Shown: piece by piece, positions 1 through 14,400 of the stretch | Position numbering within the stretch: the first letter of the stretch is position 1 | Layout of the letters: each line of letters starts with the position of its first letter | Assembly: GCA_010279815.1 (NCBI GenBank) | Contig: QEOQ01000658.1 | Span: 848,806 to 912,805, forward strand | Length of the DNA stretch: 64,000 nucleotides | DNA from: Brachionus plicatilis | Lineage: Eukaryota > Rotifera > Eurotatoria > Ploima > Brachionidae | Direction: 5' to 3' | Notes under the pieces: generated by a model | What the model saw: the letters and a program-made list of their open reading frames with translations, nothing else | Database searches by the model: none | Told to the model about the DNA's origin: nothing | Made by a program: the position numbers and the translations under genes

Positions 1-480
1 ATTAGAAGGTGATCTGAATGCGAAGACTAACAGTTAAGATTGTTTAAGAGAATATGAGATATTTTTTTGATATCATCTTCACTCTCAGATAGAGTTGCTG
101 ACTTTAAAGTTCTGATAAATGATTATGTGTTGAGTGATCATTTTCCAATTCTAGCATATATTTCAGTTGAGCATGCCCTACAGTTAATTGCTCGAATTTT
201 CAATTTAACTTAAAAAAATCAAATTGAGGACTCAAGTCTTGAATCCAGCATAATAGTTCTACGGAAAATATTGAGAAGCTAAATGAATACATCTCAAAAA
301 AGATCATTTATGCTGCTCAAAAAGTATATCACTTCACTTTCATAAGTTTTTTAAATATAGCTTACCAAAAAATATTATAATATTAATTAAGGAAGGAATA
401 CAGGCAAGAAGACTGTTCCAAAACTCTAGATGCCCTTCGCTAAAGTAAGCTTTTAATAAGCTACATCTGAGCATCGACTC
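1..480 (+). pseudogene. Non-LTR retrotransposon relic (endonuclease end and pre-RT region)
   Basis: Broken frames read GDLNAKT at 10-30, then LSDHFPILAYIS near 130-170 and LPKNIIILIKEGIQARRLF near 362-420. These match the AP-endonuclease GDxNA and SDH motifs and the pre-RT segment of jockey-like elements. Stops and frameshifts throughout, so it is dead. Confidence 0.6.
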
Positions 481-1596
481 CAATTGATTGTTAAAATTTA
501 AAAATCGACTATTTTTTTATTAGATTATTAAGTCGACAAATTTTTTTTTTGTTGACTATAAAATCTATTAATTTATCTCGAAATGAAAAGTTAAATTGGC
601 AAAAAATTTTATTTTTTTCTCAAAAAAGTCTTTAAATAGATTTAAAATTTCAGATTTAAAAGCTAAAATTACAATTTAATGATTTATTTGAAATTATTTT
701 AAGATCTGAGAATAATTGATTTTTTAATATTATAAATAGATATTCAAAAATTCTTAAGAAAACATTTTGAGAAAAAAAAAAACTTAAAAAAAAACAAAGA
801 AATTAAAATTAAAGAGAAAAAAAAATTACAACAAAGTGCAAAAGTATTTTATTATCGACGTGCTAAACTTAGAGTTTTTATTTAATAAATTTTTGGAATT
901 TTTATTAAAAATGGGAATTTGAAGCTTTAAAAAAATATTTAATAACGCAATTTATGTTGATACTCTTTTAATTTTGTCATGTAAATTTGATTTGAAAAAA
1001 AAAAAAACTATAAACGATCTTCTGAATGATTTAATCTAATTAAAACAGAATAAATAATATTATTAATAATATAAAAATTATTTTCAAAGACTTAAAAAAA
1101 AATTAGTCGATTATTGAATCGATTAGTCTGAAGATATATCTCCTTTTCTAAAATTATTTAAGAAAGATAGAATTTGTAATAATTTATTAAATTAAAAAAA
1201 ATAAAGTGAGAAAACCAAAATTCGATTATCGATTTTCAATAAAAAAATAAAAAAAAGATAAAAAAAATGGGTAAATTTTCTTGATGAATAGATTTTTTCA
1301 AATGTTGCATTGAGTCACAATTTGTACCACCTAAATTTACGCAAATAAACTAAAGATTTGAATTGCCAGCAATTTTTTTGGATTATGAATGTATTTTGTT
1401 CAGGTTACGATTTTACAAAAATATTTTGATATATTTTAATCTGATTGATATTAGATGATTGAAAAAATCAAAAGCAAAAAAGACTTTAAAATATTGGAAT
1501 TTTTAAAAAAGCAATAAAATATTGGAATTTTTAAAAAAGCAATAAATTCTTGTGATTTTTATTCAAAATTAAATGATGCCTTCAAAAAATACTTAC
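481..1596. other. AT-rich non-coding stretch (PLCE1 last intron or 3' flank)
   Basis: Homopolymer-rich DNA with no coding signal on either strand. A 29-bp unit is tandemly doubled at 1490-1547 (AAAATATTGGAATTTTTAAA). The missing final PLCE1 exon was looked for here and not recognised. Confidence 0.6.
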
Positions 1597-2430
1597 AACA
1601 AATGTTGATTTTTCTCGAATAATAAATCTTTGTGTTCCAGACAGTTTGTTTTGAGCTTCCATGATTTTTTCGTCGAATTGTAATATATTTATGTCCTTGT
1701 TAGATTTGGTTTGATTCAAAGAATTTTTATAATCAAATACAGATAACTTTTTTGATTCGACTTTTTTCTCTATTGTCTTGTTAGAATTAAGCAAACCAGT
1801 AGTATTATAAAAAACACATAAACTCTTGGTTCTTAAGTGTCGATATGAATTTAAATGTTTTTGCTTAAAAGGAATGATCGATTTGGAGACTGCTCCATCC
1901 AAATTGGCCGCCTGGTTTAAAATATTCGACCATTTTCTGTCCGATTGCTGTACCAGAATATAATTTTTTCTTTCTTTGAATATTGCAGCTGCGTTTTTGT
2001 CAACTTTTGCCAAAGCTTGTTCAATTACTTGAAACACCGTGGTATCTTGGGTCACCTTTACTGCTATTCCAAAGTCATCTTCATCAAGTTTGTTCAAGCC
2101 ATATATCAATAATTTGAATTGTTTGTGTTTAGACTTAGTTGAGGCTAAAAGCAAACTTGATGAGTTAATTTCGTTTGAGCTTGGAAAAAGGCCACAACTG
2201 GAATTCAGATCTGTCTGAAGTTTATTGACTTTGTCTATATTCTCAATTTTTTGTCGCGAGTGTATGAATAAAGTTGACATTTCCAATGGTTGATTTTGAG
2301 TATTTCGAAGCTTTAGGTGTCTATAGCCTTGCTTAAAATGTTTGATTGGTATTACTCGCTGTGAGATTATATGATTGCCATTGTTCTCTATGACTGTGAA
2401 TTTGATGAATGCCAAATCAGGAAATACAAT
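1597..2430 (-). CDS. PLCE1: PLCE1 exon 13: end of C2 and a Ras-associating domain
   Basis: 278 codons. It opens with the last C2 strands ([44 protein letters not shown]). Residues about 90-165 form one Ras-associating domain ([39 protein letters not shown]). The tail ([24 protein letters not shown]) resembles the end of the second RA domain of PLC epsilon, so RA1 seems absent. RA2 binds GTP-loaded Ras/Rap. Donor GTAAGT at 1596 shows that another exon follows, not recognised in 1-1596. Confidence 0.92.
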
Positions 2431-5400
2431 CTAAAAATAAAATATTTTATGTTTGGAAAAAAAGTTGAATTTTAAAGGCGTCACTAAACGAGACGCCCAT
2501 AAAAGTTGAGTTTGAGGATTTTTGAATAGGTAACCACAATTTTTTGACAGAATTTTACAAATTAAGTTAAAATTATTTTTTTTGCAATTGAATATTCATT
2601 CTGACTGAGAAAAATTTGTAAATAAATTCTTAAAAAAATTTCATAATAAAATATTTAAGGTTCCGCTAATTCAAAGAGTCCACGCTATCTCCAGAATCGA
2701 TTTTTGACCTGGAAATCTCCAAAACCGTATTTTAAAAAATTTTTGACAACTACCTCTAAAAATCTTTATATTTGGGTACACGGTGCATGTACTATGAAGG
2801 AAATATCTAAGGTAATAATAAATGTATCATTTAAAATGTTCATTTAGACTGAAAGCGGAAAAGATAATTTACAAAATGGTGTGCTGAGTTTGTATTTATT
2901 TGGCTTCGTTCATATTTTACTACAAGAAAAACCATCAAAAAAGTGTAATTTTTAATAAAAACGAAACAAGTCCTCCAAAACACCATTTACCCCATTTTTT
3001 GATTTCTGATTTTGAAACAAGAGAAAATTTTGTACAAAACGTTGGGAGTAGTTTTTTTAATTACTTTTATTATTTTTTCGAATTTTTTAACCAAAAATTC
3101 ACATATTTTTTTATCAAAATGTAAATAATTTTAAATTTTTATATTTTCATATTTTTACATCTTTTAAAATTTTTTGTGCAATGTTTAGAAATTTTTTTTT
3201 TTGGATTTTTATAATGAATTTTTTTTATTATCTGAAATATTGCATTAAATTATTACAAAATATAAAAAATTTGAAAATGGAAAAAAGTAAAATTATTTAT
3301 ATATTGCCTTTATTTTGTAATATAGTATTTAACATTATATTTTCTATTAAATTTAGACAAATATTAAAAAATATTTTTTAATCTATTGTAGACGTCCAAA
3401 AAAGAAGTTTGTTTTGCACAACTAGAGGAAATAGAGGAAAGAAATTTTAAAAAATGGAAAAAAAAACTTACATGAAAAATAAACTCCTCATTCCAAATAG
3501 GATTCATTGCATTTCTGTTGACTATTTTTGTTTTTTCTTTGCTACAATCACACGGAATGCCAATTATTTCAATTTCGACAAAAGTGCTAGTTGAATGCAG
3601 AAGCTCTATTCCAGTATTTCTTTGATTATTTAAGTTGGTGACATTTGAAGTGCCATTTTGACCACGTATATTTGATCCATTATTTGGATAAGTTAGATTC
3701 GAATTAGTGATTAAATTTTGGGTATTCGATAAATTGATTGATAAATTTGCACTTGAGCTAATACTGCTGCTGTTAATTGCATTTTTATTATTTGATTCTA
3801 TCAAATATTGACCAGATATCAAGCGAATGGTGAATGACAAATAATTGGCGTCTTTTTTTTTCTCAAAAGGATTAAACCTTCCATATTCAGGATGACATTT
3901 ATTCCACAATACTTCTGGCTTCAGCACATAGCCTGAATTCGAATTTTGCTCGAACAAAGTTTGATTCAGTATCTGGAAATTGTCAATGGTCTGATAATTC
4001 AATGCTATCAATTGCATCCCACATGACCAAAAATTTAATGGCGAAAAATTCGAAGAATCAAATCGCCTTGCATTTGGGTAACATCGAATCAGCTGGGTTT
4101 CAGTGTGACTTAAAAAGTTAAATTGAAAAAAAGATAGCTAAAACAATTTTTATTCATATTAATTGATAAAAATGAAAAAATAATATTAAAAAATATATTA
4201 AAAAATATATAATAAATTATATATTTGAAAATTAAGTAAAGGTTAACCTAATTACCCCTCATCAAGTTTTTTATGGCAAATTGAAGTTTGAGATCAAGAT
4301 CAAAAGATTAAAATACAAATTGTAATATTTTTTACAATAATAGAGAAAATGTAATTATTTTTCTATGCAATTGACATGTTATGTCAAGTTTATTTTCATA
4401 TTTAAAATTTTGAAATATCCCTTTTTTATTTGACTTAAATAGGTTTAAATTTTTTAATTGATTTTTATTATAAAATTTAAGGTTTTAAATTTTTAATTCG
4501 TTTAAATTGAAAAATAAATTATTTTGGTTTGAATATCAAAGTTAAGAATTTGAATTTGTGAAATAACTTTACCTGAATTATTTAAATTATTGATTGTTTT
4601 TGTTAAATAATTTAGAGATCAACCATTTTGATGATAATTCTATAATGAATTATTATTAGACATAACAGGTCTAGTAATGTTTAGAATTTTTTTTTAATTT
4701 TCAAAATCATTAAATTAATTAAGTTTTAAAATATTAAATGGTCGTTTTGATGATAAAATTTGATATTAAATTTCAATTTGGCTATTTTATTAAATATTAT
4801 TTTGCTGGCCGTCCTTGGGTTCACTAAATGGCTTAATTAAATGGTTCACTAAACACTTTCGTTTAAACCCATTTTTTAAGTGTAAAGCTTTATGTTTATA
4901 TTATTTGCCTAAAATAAAAAAAAATTTCCATTTACAACTACATTAAATATGATCAAAGTTATTTAAAAGTTACAAGTCTGAAGTCAAGTCAAAGTCCGGA
5001 ATTAAAAAAACAACTTCGAATAAAATATAGAATACATAAAATTTTAATTTTAAATCAATTTGGTCAAAAAAGTCAATCGAATTTTTTCTAAAAATTTAAA
5101 TTGGAAATCATTTTTTTTCAAAAATTTTGTAAATATCTTTTCACTGAATTTTATATTAATCATCGGAAATTTACGTTAAATATCGTTTTATAGATTACGA
5201 TAGATAAATGTTTTTCAAAAAATTAATTTTCTTTTCAATTTTTAATACCTAAGTCTGATACCAATTAATAAAAAAAAATAATAATGATACTAACAAAAAA
5301 CACCTAGAAAAATAAACTCATCAAAATTCATCATCATAAAATCGTCATCATAATTCACTAAAAAAACAAACATCTTCTGGCATTTTTACTTTTTACTTTA

Positions 5401-8400
5401 AATTTTTCCGAAAGAATTTTTATAGGAATTGACGACATATTCCTATAATATATATAGTCTATGTCACATTTTGATTAGATTTTGATAAACTGAATAAAAT
5501 ATAAATTTACATTATTTATTTTTCTCTGTTTAAATAAAGGGAAACTGAAATCATAATCGTTCAGTGAAAATGAGTTGATAAATTTAGAAAAAAACAAGAA
5601 ATGATAATTCGCCAAAGGAATTGAGTCCTAGATTCCCTGGAGTGTGATGTTTATTGATATTTATTAAACTATTTGGTTTGTTAAGAGATTCGTTCACAAT
5701 AAGTTGAGTTTTGAGTGGAAGAGGCGATTCTGTTTTTTTAAAAAATCTTATATAGTAGTTCCTAAAAAAGGCCAGAATTGGTAAAATTACGTTATTTTAC
5801 GGAAATTTTAAGTATGTTTCAGCCAGCTTACAAAATCTTACGCAAATATTAGTCGGTAAGGATATGTAAGTTTGCGTAAAATTACGTAAGTTTACATTAG
5901 TTATAATACGTAAATTTTAGTAAAATCGTTCCTAAATGCTTACGGTCAAAAAATGAGGATTTTGGTTTAAAATTGATTTATTTTCAAAGATATTTAATTA
6001 ATTTTATGAAAATTAAAAAAAAAACATTTTGATAAAACTAATTTAGTTATTAATGAGCTGTCAATTCCATATATTTTTGAGGTATAGACAATGAAAATAT
6101 TTAAAAGTAAATCCTTTTTGTACTTTTTGTACTTTTTCCTATTATTTTATTTGGCCCTGTTACTTTCTGCACTTTTTAACTTTTTGTCCTTTTTCTAATT
6201 AAAAATAAAGATTACTAACTAAAATTTCTATTATCTTTAACATATCCGAATCCCTAAACCAGGGCTCTGCCCCGGACCCCGTTAAATTTATTTTGGTAAT
6301 TAAAATACTGATAAAGTACAAAAAGTACAAAAAGTACAGAAAGTACAAAAAATACAAAAAATACAAAAAGTACAAAAAGTACAGAAAGTACAGAAAGTAA
6401 CAGGGCCAAATAAAAAAATTGGAAAAAGTACAAAAAGTACAGAAAGGCTTTTTTAAATTTTTCCAATTTTTTTATTTGGCCCTGTTACTTTCTGTACTTT
6501 CTGTACAAACTCTGCAATAAATCTGCAAAACTCAGAAAATAGTAAATTTGGGATACTTCATTAAATTAAAAATCCAATTCAACTTTAAGTCGTGGTACAA
6601 AGGATGCATCAGTTGCTACAATTTACAGAGCATGTTTTAGTCGGTTCAGATTTAAGTTCTGGCGTTTTTTTTGTTTTGTTTTTGTTTTTTGTATTATAAT
6701 TCACAATGTTCTGAATTTTGCACAGTTTTGCAGAATCAGTATATTGGTGGTACAAAGGATGTATCAATTGCTACAATTTACAGAATATGTTTTGGTCCTT
6801 CAGAACTTAAGCTTTGACACTTTTTATATTTTGTTTTTGATTTTTGTACAAAAATTCACAATGCCTTTACAAGGCACTTATTGGCTCAATTCTGGATTAT
6901 AATTTTCCATGTCTTAACTCATTCTCCGAATCAGGTTTACAAAAGTTACAAGTTATTCAAAATACTGCTGTTAGATTCATTCTAAAACTTCCTCTCAGAA
7001 CCTCCTCTAAATCATTATTCTATGAAGCAGAAAATAAATTGAATATCAGTAAAATTGACCACAGATTAAGCAATCTCTTATAAAATTACCTTCGTAATGC
7101 TCTTGACTATTCAGTTCCATTGACTAAAAGACTTGTTTCGGAGTATCAAAGAGGCTTCGATTCTAGATTTATTACAAATCCAACTCCTCTATGTAGCTGC
7201 TACCTAATTATACAAAAATTTTCTGACTCTTAATTTGTTTTTTTTTGTTTTTTTTTCTCCCAACTCTTTTTTTTTATTAACTAAACAGCTATTTAATTAT
7301 TATTTTTGTATATCATCCTTTCATTCATAAATGAAAAATAACTTAATTTAAATTTAAAATTTTTTAAACTGTTTTAATTATTTTATTTTATTTTTTTTTT
7401 ATATCTGAAGGAGCGTATACTTGAACAGAAAACAAATAAACAATAATAAAATACAATTACACGCAAAAATATGAGAGACAATTACACAATTTCTACCAAA
7501 TCAACGGGTACTACGCAATTAATGAAGTCGTCTGTGGAAAAAGACCTAGGTATCCATATTTTCGAGGATCTAAAATGGGAAACACAAGTTAAGTTTTGCT
7601 GTAGTAGAGCAAATAGAATGCTTGGCATGATTAGGAAGTCGTTCAAATGTCTAAATGTTGAGATCACAAAGATGCTATATATGGCGCTCGTAAGACCACA
7701 CATTGAATATGTAATTAGTGCTTGGTGTCCGTATCTAAAAAAAGACATCTTGGAGTTGGAAAAGATACAACGCAGAGCTACCAAGCTACCTCCCAAATTA
7801 AGAAACATAGATTATGATTCCAGAATGAAGATAATGGGCTTGCAGGATCTAACAAGAAGAAGAATGAGAGGCGATCTAATTCAGATGTTCAAAATATTCA
7901 ACGGATTCGAAGATGTTTAATTTTTGAACGGATGTAATTATTCAAATAACTCTCAACTTGGCACTCGAACTTACAATTTAAGAAGGCACAATAAAACAAT
8001 TGTAAAAGAATTAGTTAAAAACTGTAGCCAAAGATATAGCTTCTTTACTAACAGAATCACGTCTGCTTGGAACAATCTACCACAAGAAACAATAAACGCA
8101 AATACAGTAAATGGTTTCAAAGCTAGACTTGACAAATGGAATGAATCGTCTGCTACAGCCCATAAGGGCTCTGCCTAATCTTAGGATTAGGTCACAGATA
8201 TTTTACTACTACTACTACTACTACTAATTTAGAAATAGCCTTCTCTATTTTATCAATTAAATTACATTCAATAGTCAAAATTGCTAATCCATTTAACTTA
8301 CCATATAACATCAATGGGTCTTTTTTTACACAATTGCTTTGCTTTGGACTCATTCAGCGACACTATTTGATAACTACATGGGCTACCATTTGACTGGTTT

Positions 8401-11400
8401 TGATTCTCACTCACTTGGCTTGTTAAAAAAGTGCTATTTTGTATGTGAGACAATTGATTGTGTTGTATTTGAGAACTGGATTCAGTGAAGCTCTTATACT
8501 TTATATCATATTTAGAACCATCTGTGCCTGAACTACTAAGACTCTGCTGTGTGACCAACTGATTTTGATTGTGAAATATCCTCGAATTGTTCAAGTTGTT
8601 GAGCGATTTTTTGCTGTTGTTATTTGAATTTTGAATTGTTGAATACTGAGGACTCAATTTAAAAGGATTGTAAGACAATGTCTTTCCGGTGTAAACATTT
8701 GCAGGTATCAAGTTTAACTCTCTGAATTTAACAGCCTGGGTGTACACAACCAAACTAGAGAGCTCTTCGGCAATCAGCGCATTTGGCTGATTTGATTTGG
8801 CCTGTTTTTTGAGCGGATTGGAAATGTTCAATTGATTGAGCTTTACATTTGATGACGTAATTGGCAAAATAGACTGGGTCCTGTGAAGACACGGATCTAT
8901 TTCCAAAGAATTGTTTCTCAAGCTGTTTCGTTGGAACCTGAGTTTCTTAAGATCTTGATTAGCTTCCGATACATTGCTTATTCCAGCAATAGAGGTCGAA
9001 ATCGAAGCGTTGTTTGATTGATTTGTCAATGTGGTGGGCGACGCGGCAAGGTTCAAATTTGCTTCGGCATTAAACGAATCCTGGTTGTTGTCATGTTTTA
9101 TGTTGAGCTTGTTAAAAGAAGAATCGGTGAGAGATTTGCTCTTGTGAATTTGGTTGGATTTGTTGTTTGGTTCATTTTGGGAAGTGGTTGCCAGACGCGT
9201 TGAAATTGTCCTTATCCGCTTGACCGGTCCAGTGATAAAATTTGTTATGCTTGACGAATAGTCATCGAAAATTTCCAGATTTTCTCTAGAGGTGTTCAAA
9301 TTGAAGTCAACATTTTCAGTGGACTGTTTTTGGATTTTTTTGGTGGAGTTTTTTTTGCCATTGGCACTCAGCTCCTGACCCGGGACAGTGGTGCTGTGCA
9401 GCTTTTTGTTTTTTATCAAAATTTTGTACTTTAGTTGATTTGGCGATGGCAGAAGTGGAAAATCGGACTCAGGCTCGGTGATGTAATTTTTGACAAGTTT
9501 GTCGCCAAAAGTTTTGACAAATATGTGCGCTATCTTGACTTGCTGCTGCACCGAGCATCTGTTTTCAATCGAGAGAATGACTGGAAATGGAGAGGTCTCG
9601 AACGCACTTTCATTGATTACTTCGACCACTGTGGTGAAGCTTACTTTACTTGTCAAGGTCCTGCCATGGTAGACAACTGGCGATCCATCGTCTCCATCCC
9701 ACACGTCCAGTTCGACGCAGCGGCAGCCAGATCTCAGAGCAGTTCGATAGATTTCGGCAGAAGATTCGCCTTTGAGCTGGTGTCCTGTCAAATAGGTGTT
9801 GTGTGATGAAGCAATGTAGTAGAATGATAGTGGGTAGTCCATTGTGTCTGCATTGTTTAGCTTGTCGTAGTCATAGTAGCTGAATTTTTTGTGATTGTCA
9901 AACAATTTTGAATTTTCTTCTTGGTCAATTTCGAACAAAAAGTTGTCTTTGTCCAGCAGGAATTTTGAGAATCCAACAAACGAGAGGAGATTTCTTGACC
10001 TTGCAAAAATAAATGTTGGTTTTGATTATTTAAAAAGTTAAATAGGCCGAATTATTCTAAGAAGATATTTTAGAAGAACCGTAAAATTATCAATATAATA
10101 CATAATGTGTCAATTCATAGAAAAAAAAATTTAAAGAAAATTAAAAAAATTTGGTAAAACTCAGAGAATAAATTTTGGTAGAAAAACTTTCATTTGAATA
10201 TGCTAAAAGAATTTTTTTTCATAAAAGTCATGTTAAAATTAAATAAATTTAAAAATATTTTTTGTATGAATTTTTGTTTTTTGTAGATCAAAGGAAAATT
10301 TATTAGGTTGTTTAATAAGTTTTTTCGTCGATTTTTAAATGAAAAAATCTCATCAAAGATTAAACTTTTTTATGCAATGTTGTACATCATTTGAAAGAGC
10401 AACTCTGGTTCTTTCAAATGAAATATAAGATTATATGTTTGCTTTTTAAATTTCTAAATAATTAACTAAATAAAAATGTATGACAAAAAAATGCATATCC
10501 GCCATTGCATGTTATTCAAGTTTAACGAAGAAAAAAATGCATATCCGCCATTGCATGTTATTCAAGTTTAACGAAGAAAAAAATGCGACAGAGGCTACCA
10601 AATCGATTTGTTTGGTATATGGCGACGACACTCTGACTGTTCGCACTTGTCAAAATTGATTTGCTCGATTCAAAGCTGGAGATTTCGACCTTAATGACAA
10701 AGAACGCGTTGGGAGAACCGTCGAAGCTGATGACGCGTGTTTGGTTGGATCAGAAGGGTATAATCTATTATGAGCTACTGCAACCCAAGCAAACGATAAC
10801 CGCAGACCTTTATTCACAACAATCAATACGTTTGAGTCACGCTTTGGAATGCGAAAAGTGATTCTTTTACATGACAACGCTAGGCCACATGTTGCAAGAC
10901 GACTCGGAACACGATAGAGAATCTAGGCTGGGAAGTCTTATCTCACCCAGCTTATTCACCAGACTAAGCTCCTTCAGATTACCATTTGTTCCTATCCATG
11001 CAGCACTTCCTCAGTGAAAAAAAGTTACTCAGATTTAAAGGAAATCATAAAAGACATCAGTCAATATTTCACCTCAAAACCAGCCAGCTTCTACGGAAGA
11101 AGATTAAAAAAACATATAAAATGTTAATCTTAAAAAACAAAACATAAAGAAAAAATCGAGATTTTAACTTTGTAAAAGAGTGAAGTAAAACATAAATTCG
11201 AACATAATTAACTTAAAATGTGACTAAAACATATAAAATTTTTGTTAAATGTGAATAAAACATAAATGACTAAATAAATTATTCAAAAAGTGAATAAAAC
11301 ATATCAAAATAAAAAAAAACTAACTTGAAATTATTTTGAAGAAAAGTGATTAAAACATAAACCTTTAATTTAGATATTTATTTTTTTTTTCAACCATGAA

Positions 11401-14400
11401 AAGAAAAATCGAATGGATTTTTATGGCTAAATTCAACTCCGATATCGAACTCGAGTTTTATTTAAACCAAATTCCGAAGGCTACTTCCTCTCATGGAAAT
11501 TTAAACAAATGCTCTCAATAATATATGTTTTTTTCCCCTTGTTTATTCATCAAATTGACTTAAATTTTTTTTATACTTTGTATAAATTTATATGTTTTGG
11601 ATCACTTTTTGATAAATTTAATTTATGTTTTATTCACAGAATTTAAAAATAAGTTTATGTTTCGATTCACATTTTTATAAAATAAAAATGGTTTTATGCT
11701 TGATTCACTTTTTATATGTTTTAGTAACATTTTATATGTTTTTTTAATCTTCATCCAGCTTCTACGAGCTAGGGATCAAAATGCTGCCAGAAAGATGGGA
11801 GATGTGTATTTCTAGCGAAGGAAATTATTCTAGTGACTAATTATATTTTATTTTAGTTTTTATAAATAAATAAAGTCTAGAAAAGAACGAAAAAACTTTT
11901 TAAACAACCTAATAGAATATTTGGATCTGTTAAAAAGTTTGACCACCTGATCACAATATTTACTTTAAAAAAACCTTTAGTAAAAAATATGAACACATGA
12001 TCTTGAAATTGACCATTAAAATTTACATAGTCAATTATATGATCAAAAAATTTTTTTTTTTTTTCTAAAATTTTTGAGTCAATTTTGAGACTACTTTTAT
12101 TACATATTTTGTTTGATACAAATTATTTTTTTGAAATTTTTTTCAATTCAAAAATAAATGGACTTTCTGGGTACAAAACTCCAATGTTCATCAACTCTTT
12201 TAGCTGATTTAAAGGGTTGATCTGAAGGAATTCATCTAAATCCATTTATTTGTGAATTGAAAAATTTCAAAAAAAATAATTTGTATCAAATTAATAATTA
12301 TTATGGCTCAAATTACATTAGCTGCATATGAGTCTGATGTTCAGTCTCAAGAAGAAGAATTTGAAACAAGAAGTCAAAAAGACGCTAAAAGAAAGAAAAA
12401 TTGGAAAAATAAAAACAACATTCAACAGTAAAGAAGAAGCTAAGGTTACTATCAATGCTGAAAATACATGGAGTTTGCACTACACTTATCAAACACAAGA
12501 TGGTCCAAATAGAGAATTAGATGCAATCATGCAAAGAAGAGAGCAGATCAATGTCCAGCTGGTATATATCTTATTATATAAATTTTGGTGATGAAGATGA
12601 CCAAGTCGATGTCGAAAAGAATGATGAAGAGGAAGTAGATGACGTAACTAAATTTAGAGTTTTAATTTCTGCTAAACGATTATTCAAATTAGCTACTAAA
12701 TCTGACATCATTTATTCTGATGCTACATATAAACTTATATGGGAAGGAATTCCAGTATTATTATTTGGAAATAGTGACTTAGATCGTCATTTTCATCCTT
12801 TCGGTATTTGCATTAGTTCAAATGAAAAAACAAGTGCTTTTAGATTTATGTTCCAACCGTTGGTTGATATTATGAAAAAACTAAAAGAAAATCTAAAAAT
12901 TGAAAAACTAGTTGCAGATGCCTCACTGGCAATAAGAAATGGATTCATGCAAGTTTTTGGCAAAGATAAAACTGTAATTACAACGTCGGAATATAGACAA
13001 ACATTTAAATTTCATAGATTCCGATTAAAGACTAGATATTATTGAAGATCTAGATGAGTTACAAATATTTCCATATAGAGAAATTTTTGACAAAGCTAAA
13101 CAAGCATTCATGTATTCAGTACTCATCAAAACTGGTTCGAAGGCGTAGCTGATTTTACACCATCGACTAACAATGGATTGGAATCAGAAAATAATGTTTT
13201 TAAAAATTCAGCTACTCTAAGAGTACGTTTGCCTTTAGGTAGATTCTTTCATATATGGATGGAAACAACAGAAAAATGATCTAAAAAATATTTGAATGGC
13301 GATAAAAAATTTATCTCTTCTTCTACAATATAACTATGTCAGTGGACTGCTGCATATCATTAGAAAAAAAGTAATAAACAAGTTACTTCGACTGATAATG
13401 GAGATATTATTGAATTTTATTGTCCTAATGGAAAAGAAATGAGTTGAATTTTTAATAACATTATTTTCTGATTCTAATCCATTGTTAGTCGATGGTGTAA
13501 AATCAGCTACGCCTTCGAACCAGTTTTGATGAGTACTGAACCACATTTCATTCATATATTCTATAAATTTGTCTTGCTTTTTCTGTGTCCATTTTTTCAT
13601 GAATGCTTGTTTAGCTTTGTCAATAATTTCTCTATCTGGAGATATTTGTAACTCATCTAGATCGTCTAAATTTTGTTTATAAAAAGACTTTAAAATCATT
13701 TAACTAACTGAAGGAGCCCTGCTCGTAGCCTTTCTTTAAAAAGAAATAAACTATTAAAACAAAAACAAGCTGATAAACAAGTGATTATTCAGGGTAGCAA
13801 GGTTCATTCACTTTTTATATGTTTCATCAGTCCTTACCGAGAAAAAAAGATAAAAAAAATAAAATTTACCTAAAAAAGGCATTTGGTTCATGTTTGTTAA
13901 TTATGGACTGTAATTCCTGATCATTTAAGTGTTCGAATTGTTCATTGGCAACAAACTCCCTTAATTGTTTGACATTAATAGCATAAAATTCGTGAACTTC
14001 CTTTTTGTTGGCACTTTGCATTTGACCAAAATGATTGAGCAAAACCAATTCGGAGCAAAAATTAATTGAATAGGGTGCCACAGAATTGGAGCAGATTAGG
14101 TCATTGAACAAGCGTTTGTTGTTTCCTTTGATCAATTGACTTTTGTAGTCCATTTTAAGAGCATTGTATTTTCCACTAGCCGTGTTAATCTTGTCAAAAT
14201 TTTGCTCTAAATCAAAAAATTTCAGCTCATCTCTCAGGTTATTCCGAGTCAAAATAGTCTTTTCATTGTTTATTCTCCTCACGTCATCCAAGTATTCACT
14301 GCACAAACTTTTGTCATCATACACAAGTTTTTTCACCAATTGTCTGTGCTTTTGCCAAGTTTTTTCAATGTCATCAGCCGTGTTCTGACTCACCTTAACC

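Larger units (their letters stand above)
10302..11912 (+). mobile_element. mariner transposon, internally deleted and interrupted
   Basis: Terminal inverted repeats TTAGGTTGTTTAATAAG (10302) and its reverse complement ending 11912, flanked by TA. The broken transposase reads [13 protein letters not shown] and [19 protein letters not shown] (HTH part), then [18 protein letters not shown] and a remnant of the HDNARPH box near 10872-10895. Frameshifts and an internal deletion kill it. A second transposon (11096-11754) sits in its 3' part; the frame resumes at [16 protein letters not shown] after it. Confidence 0.88.

Noticed and set aside
2900..3381. Two small plus-strand frames
   Set aside because: Phe/Tyr/Lys/Ile low complexity within an intron; expected by chance at this AT content.
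6254..6466. 70-codon minus-strand frame of Leu/Val/Phe repeats
   Set aside because: Translation of the GTACTTTTT satellite.
9018..9806. Several plus-strand frames up to 123 codons
   Set aside because: Antisense to PLCE1 exon 11 with no independent coding signal.
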